A stretch of DNA of 24,645 bases from an uncultured Lachnobacterium sp. GTDB lineage: Bacteria; Bacillota; Clostridia; Lachnospirales; Lachnospiraceae. The DNA lies in NCBI GenBank assembly GCA_937889225.1, contig CALAST010000019.1, positions 1-24,645 of the forward strand. Direction: 5' to 3'. Shown one piece after another: positions 22,231 to 24,645 of this stretch. Numbering within the stretch: the first letter of the stretch is position 1; each line of letters starts with the position of its first letter. Made by a program: the position numbers and the translations under genes. The notes under the pieces are model-generated. The model worked only from the letters and a program-made list of their open reading frames with translations. It was not told the origin of the DNA and ran no database searches.

Positions 22231-23175
22231 ATGAAGAACACAATTGAATATCAGAATATCCATGGAAACCGAAAATATAAAGATACTCTTTTCTGCAAGA
22301 CGTTTCATAAGAAAAAAGATTTGCTGGACTTATATAATGCACTGAATGGAACTAATTACACGAATCCGGACGATTTGGAAATTAACACATTGGATAATGC
22401 GATGTATATCACGGTGAAAAATGATGTTTCCTGCATTATTGGCTGTACCATGAATCTTTATGAGCACCAAAGCTCATATAATCCCAATATGCCACTAAGA
22501 GGTATGGTTTATTTTGCACAATTATATAATAAATATGTTGAGATGCGAAAACTGAATCTGTTTAGCAGTACACTTCAAAAAATACCAACCCCACAATACA
22601 TAGTGTTTTATAATGGTTTGCAAAATGAGCCGGATCGACAGGTGTTAAAACTTTCTGATGCATTTCAGACAGATGGCGGCTGCTTAGAGTGTGAAGCTGT
22701 GATGCTTAATATCAATTATGGACAGAATCGTGAGCTGATGGAAAAGTGCAGGCGGTTAGAGGAATATGCTATTTTTGTTGCCACAGTCAGAAAGTATGCA
22801 GACGATAAAAAGTTAACGTTGACAGAAGCAATTACGTTGGCAATTGATGAGTGTATTGAAAAAGAAGTTTTATTGGATATTCTAATTGAACAGCGTGCGG
22901 AGGTGTTTATGTATATATTGGAATCATTCGATAAAGAAATCTATGAACGTGATTTAAAGGCGGAAGCAGAGGCCGCGGGGCTGGCAGAAGGCAGGGCAAG
23001 AGGATTAGAGGAAGGAAGAGCAGAGGGCCGAGCAGAAGGTGCAAGACTTAAATTAAAAGAATTGATACAGCGAAAGCTTGTAAAAGGAAAAACAGTAGAG
23101 GAAATTGCTGACATACTGGAAGAAGATGTGGAATTGGTCAACAGTATAAAGATGGAATTAGAAGAGGAGAATTAA
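22231..23175 (+). CDS. Rpn-like PD-(D/E)XK nuclease family protein with EG repeats
   Basis: This 314-residue cytoplasmic protein is of the Rpn/PD-(D/E)XK 'transposase-like' type that is multicopy in many Lachnospiraceae. The nuclease core shows YKDTLFCKTF (16-25), DLLDLYNALNGTNY (30-43), VKNDVSCIIG (62-71) and MNLYEHQSSYNPNMPLR (74-90). D65 and the E78-x-Q80 pair are the likely catalytic set, and IVFYNG (124-129) is a further family block. Residues 250-270 hold Gly-Glu-Gly repeats (AEGRARG, EEGRAEG, RAEG) typical of the variable C-terminus, followed by a helix-rich tail. Related Rpn proteins promote RecA-independent recombination and some act in phage defence; which applies here is unknown. 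GGAG lies 10 bases before the ATG. Two bases separate it from the next, broken gene. Confidence 0.82.
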   Translation: MKNTIEYQNIHGNRKYKDTLFCKTFHKKKDLLDLYNALNGTNYTNPDDLEINTLDNAMYITVKNDVSCIIGCTMNLYEHQSSYNPNMPLRGMVYFAQLYNKYVEMRKLNLFSSTLQKIPTPQYIVFYNGLQNEPDRQVLKLSDAFQTDGGCLECEAVMLNINYGQNRELMEKCRRLEEYAIFVATVRKYADDKKLTLTEAITLAIDECIEKEVLLDILIEQRAEVFMYILESFDKEIYERDLKAEAEAAGLAEGRARGLEEGRAEGRAEGARLKLKELIQRKLVKGKTVEEIADILEEDVELVNSIKMELEEEN

Positions 23176-23177
23176 CA

Positions 23178-23401
23178 ATGCGTAAAAATTTTGGTTCAAA
23201 ATCATGGATGTACCCAATGTCGGTGTTGATTATTGGGACTTATGATGAAGCTGGTGTGCCAAATGCCATGAATGCGGCATGGGGCATGATCAGTGATTAT
23301 GATAAAGTGTTTATTTGTCTTGATGCAAGTCATAAGACGGTAAAAAATATTTTGGTGAAAAGGTCGGGAATGCATTCAAGGATGGAAAGAGTCTGAAATA
23401 A
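23178..23401 (+). pseudogene. Flavin-reductase-like (FMN-binding) gene, internally deleted
   Basis: The first 60 or so codons are a good start of a flavin reductase-like/FMN-binding split-barrel protein (MRKNFGSKSWMYPMSVLI, then NAMNAAWG, then CLDASHKTVKNIL). After KNIL the frame runs into an unrelated end (VKRSGMHSRMERV) and stops at 23396. The other frame, offset by two bases from 23360 to 23401, reads KVGNAFKDGKSLK and a stop, which is what the C-terminus of intact relatives looks like. So an internal deletion of roughly 110-120 codons joined the two ends out of frame. The remnant keeps a ribosome site (GGAG in the end of the Rpn gene) but cannot make the enzyme. Confidence 0.85.
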
Positions 23402-23423
23402 AAAATTGAATAGATTAAAATTG

Positions 23424-23464
23424 CAAGCGGTACTTAGGCGTGTCTAAGTACTGCTTGTTTTTGT
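23424..23464. terminator. Terminator between flavin-reductase remnant and XRE gene
   Basis: CAAGC-g-GTACTTAG (23424-23437) pairs with CTAAGTAC-t-GCTTG (23444-23457) around a 6-base loop, with a T run to the right. It serves the Rpn/remnant transcript and, more weakly, the convergent XRE gene. Confidence 0.88.
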
Positions 23465-23472
23465 GTTATGAA

Positions 23473-23793
23473 TTATTTCATTGCATGAATAAATTCGCTA
23501 ATGATTTTATTTAAATATTGACGTTTTTCAAGCGGACATTTTTTAATGAGAGAAATGGATTCTGATAATTTCAAATCTTCTTTTGAATCACCAAAAAGAA
23601 GATAATCAGTACTGATATTTAGTTCGGAACTGATACTGATAAGTGTTGAAAAGGACATGCCTTTGTACCTTAGTTCGAGGTCATAGCAGAAGCGTGGAGT
23701 AATATCCAGACGTTCTGCCAGTTCCTCACGTGTGATGCCTAAAAGTTCACGTTGAGATTTTATGCATGCTCCGATTTCAAAGTAATTAGACAT
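23473..23793 (-). CDS. XRE-family helix-turn-helix regulator
   Basis: This is a 106-residue DNA-binding protein. Residues 7-66 form a Cro/CI-type HTH: IKSQRELLGITREELAERL (11-29), DITPRFCYDLELRYKGMSFSTL, then SISSELNISTDYLLFG (54-69). The C-terminal 35 residues are helical and short, with no ligand domain. AAGGAGG precedes the ATG. It is divergent from the BspA-like gene across 175 bp and convergent with the Rpn unit, so it might control either; the inverted repeat over the Rpn promoter is one candidate site, but nothing in the sequence proves that. Confidence 0.9.
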   Translation of the reverse strand: MSNYFEIGACIKSQRELLGITREELAERLDITPRFCYDLELRYKGMSFSTLISISSELNISTDYLLFGDSKEDLKLSESISLIKKCPLEKRQYLNKIISEFIHAMK

Positions 23794-23907
23794 TTGTAGC
23801 CTCCTTGGTAAGGATTTATAAACAGAATTGGTAAAAAAATGGTTTTATATAATTTAAATATAGAGTAGAAATAAAAAATACAAAATGAACTGAAAAGGGT
23901 TTAGAGA

Positions 23908-23936
23908 TTGCCTGAAAAATCATATAGTGGTAAAAT
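23908..23936 (+). promoter_or_regulatory. Promoter of BspA-like gene
   Basis: TTGCCT (23908-23913), a 17-bp spacer and TAAAAT (23931-23936) precede the signal-peptide start by about 33 bases. Confidence 0.5.
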
Positions 23937-23968
23937 TAGGTAAAATAGATAGTAGGGATGACTACGAA

Positions 23969-24645
23969 ATGAAAGGAAGAATATGGAAACAAATATTGGC
24001 ATTTATACTTGTGACCAGTATAGTTTTTGGAGATTCTGCGTTTGTATTTGTGGCAGAAACTATTCAAGAAACAACATCTGTTGTTGATATTGAAGAAGTT
24101 TCGTAAGAGAATTCCGATGAATTTTCTGATATATCAGAAGAAAATCTTGTATCAGAAGATGTTGTTCTAAAAGATGTTGAAACAGCAGATTTTATGAATG
24201 AAGAGGATGAAGCAGAAGAAACTTCATCAAATGTGATTGGAACGAATGAGTAGCAATCCGTAGAAACTGTAAATTTCTCAGATGAAAATGTATTAGATGT
24301 GCAAGACAATGAATTAATTGCGGCACAGAGTTCAGTTGAAGATTTTTTATACACTGTTCTTAATGGTACATATTGTGAAATTACAGGGTATTTAGGAGAT
24401 GAAACTACAGTCGCTATTCCGGCGGAAATTGATGGTTATATTGTACAGAGTATTGCTGATGAGACTTTTAAAGACAATACAGCAATAACAGAGGTTATAT
24501 TTCCTGAAACGATTGAAAGTATGGGTACGCATGTGTTTTCGGGGTGTACCAGTCTGAAAGATGTTTATATGGAGAGTGAACTAACTCATATTGGAGACTA
24601 TGCTTTTAATGGATGTATAGCATCAGAAAGTTTTGTGGTGCCAGA
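23969..24645 (+). pseudogene. Secreted BspA-type leucine-rich-repeat protein with two in-frame stops (partial)
   Basis: From the ATG at 23969 the frame reads a clear signal peptide (MKGRIWKQILAFILVTSIVF, then GDSAFVFVAE). A Glu/Asp/Ser/Thr-rich linker and BspA-like LRR_5 repeats follow (AITEVIFPETIESMGTHVFS, then GCTSLKDVYMESELTHIGDY, then AFNGC), running off the window end. The frame is unbroken for 225 codons except for TAA at 24104-24106 and TAG at 24251-24253, both in the acidic linker. The ribosome site is weak (GGGAT 12 bases away). These proteins are cell-surface adhesins or host-interaction proteins. The stops may be point mutations (for example from CAA/GAA and CAG/GAG), so a recent pseudogene is most likely. 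Stop readthrough or sequencing error are alternatives. Confidence 0.75.

Noticed and set aside
22971..23045. GC-rich Gly-Glu repeat tract considered as a CRISPR-like or tandem DNA repeat.
   Set aside because: The repetition is at protein level (EGRAEG) with imperfect nucleotide copies, usual for the C-terminus of this family.
22231..23793. Rpn gene, broken reductase and XRE gene considered as a toxin-antitoxin or defence island.
   Set aside because: The genes are convergent rather than co-transcribed, the reductase is a dead remnant, and no recognisable toxin or second defence component is present.
24064..24354. Minus-strand 96-codon Ser/Thr-rich frame.
   Set aside because: It is the antisense shadow of the Glu/Asp/Ser-rich linker of the BspA-like protein, which has a signal peptide and repeats in the other strand.

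Overview
The window looks like a chromosomal segment from a low-GC Gram-positive anaerobe, most likely a Lachnospiraceae member (Clostridia). The reasons are AT-rich DNA, strong AGGAGG-type ribosome binding sites, TTGACA/TATAAT promoters, an L32 protein beginning MSICPKNKSSKGRRDKRR, and a fermentative gene set (acetate kinase, ATP-type PEP carboxykinase, hybrid-cluster protein). It is mostly a housekeeping region with an accessory right end. No rRNA, tRNA, CRISPR array, prophage or complete insertion sequence was seen.

Layout. Positions 65-3294 carry a viroplasmin-type RNase HI, a divergent 3-dehydroquinate synthase and a tRNA-dihydrouridine synthase on the + strand. Positions 3302-7730 hold the Firmicutes neighbourhood tmcAL (minus), ackA, yceD (DUF177) and rpmF, with a GNAT gene between ackA and yceD. 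The hybrid-cluster protein (8114-9727) stands alone behind a palindrome-bearing promoter region. Positions 9832-13040 (minus) hold two alpha/beta-hydrolase esterases and an ATP-grasp ligase with a Lys/Ala/Glu-rich tail; the 11267-12019 esterase and the ligase form a tight operon. DUF368 (probable polyprenyl-phosphate transporter) converges on a DUF1836 regulator/CPBP protease pair. Then come pcrA, a small acidic membrane protein, a membrane-anchored DUF1287 protein with an EF-hand-like loop, and pckA.

The right end (22030-24645) is accessory. It has an Rpn/PD-(D/E)XK family gene behind a promoter that overlaps a 12-bp inverted repeat, a flavin-reductase gene broken by an internal deletion plus frame change, an XRE regulator, and the start of a secreted BspA-type leucine-rich-repeat protein whose frame is interrupted by two stop codons but otherwise intact.

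The best structural discovery is at 20072-20215: a 144-bp non-coding element with perfect 18-bp terminal inverted repeats, flanked by a 9-bp direct repeat. It is a MITE. Its ends resemble, from memory, those of IS231-type (IS4 family) elements. Removing the element and one copy of the 9-bp repeat restores a perfect 9-bp stem hairpin, so it appears to have inserted into the terminator between the DUF1287 gene and pckA.

All functional calls come from reading motifs by eye. No database search was run.
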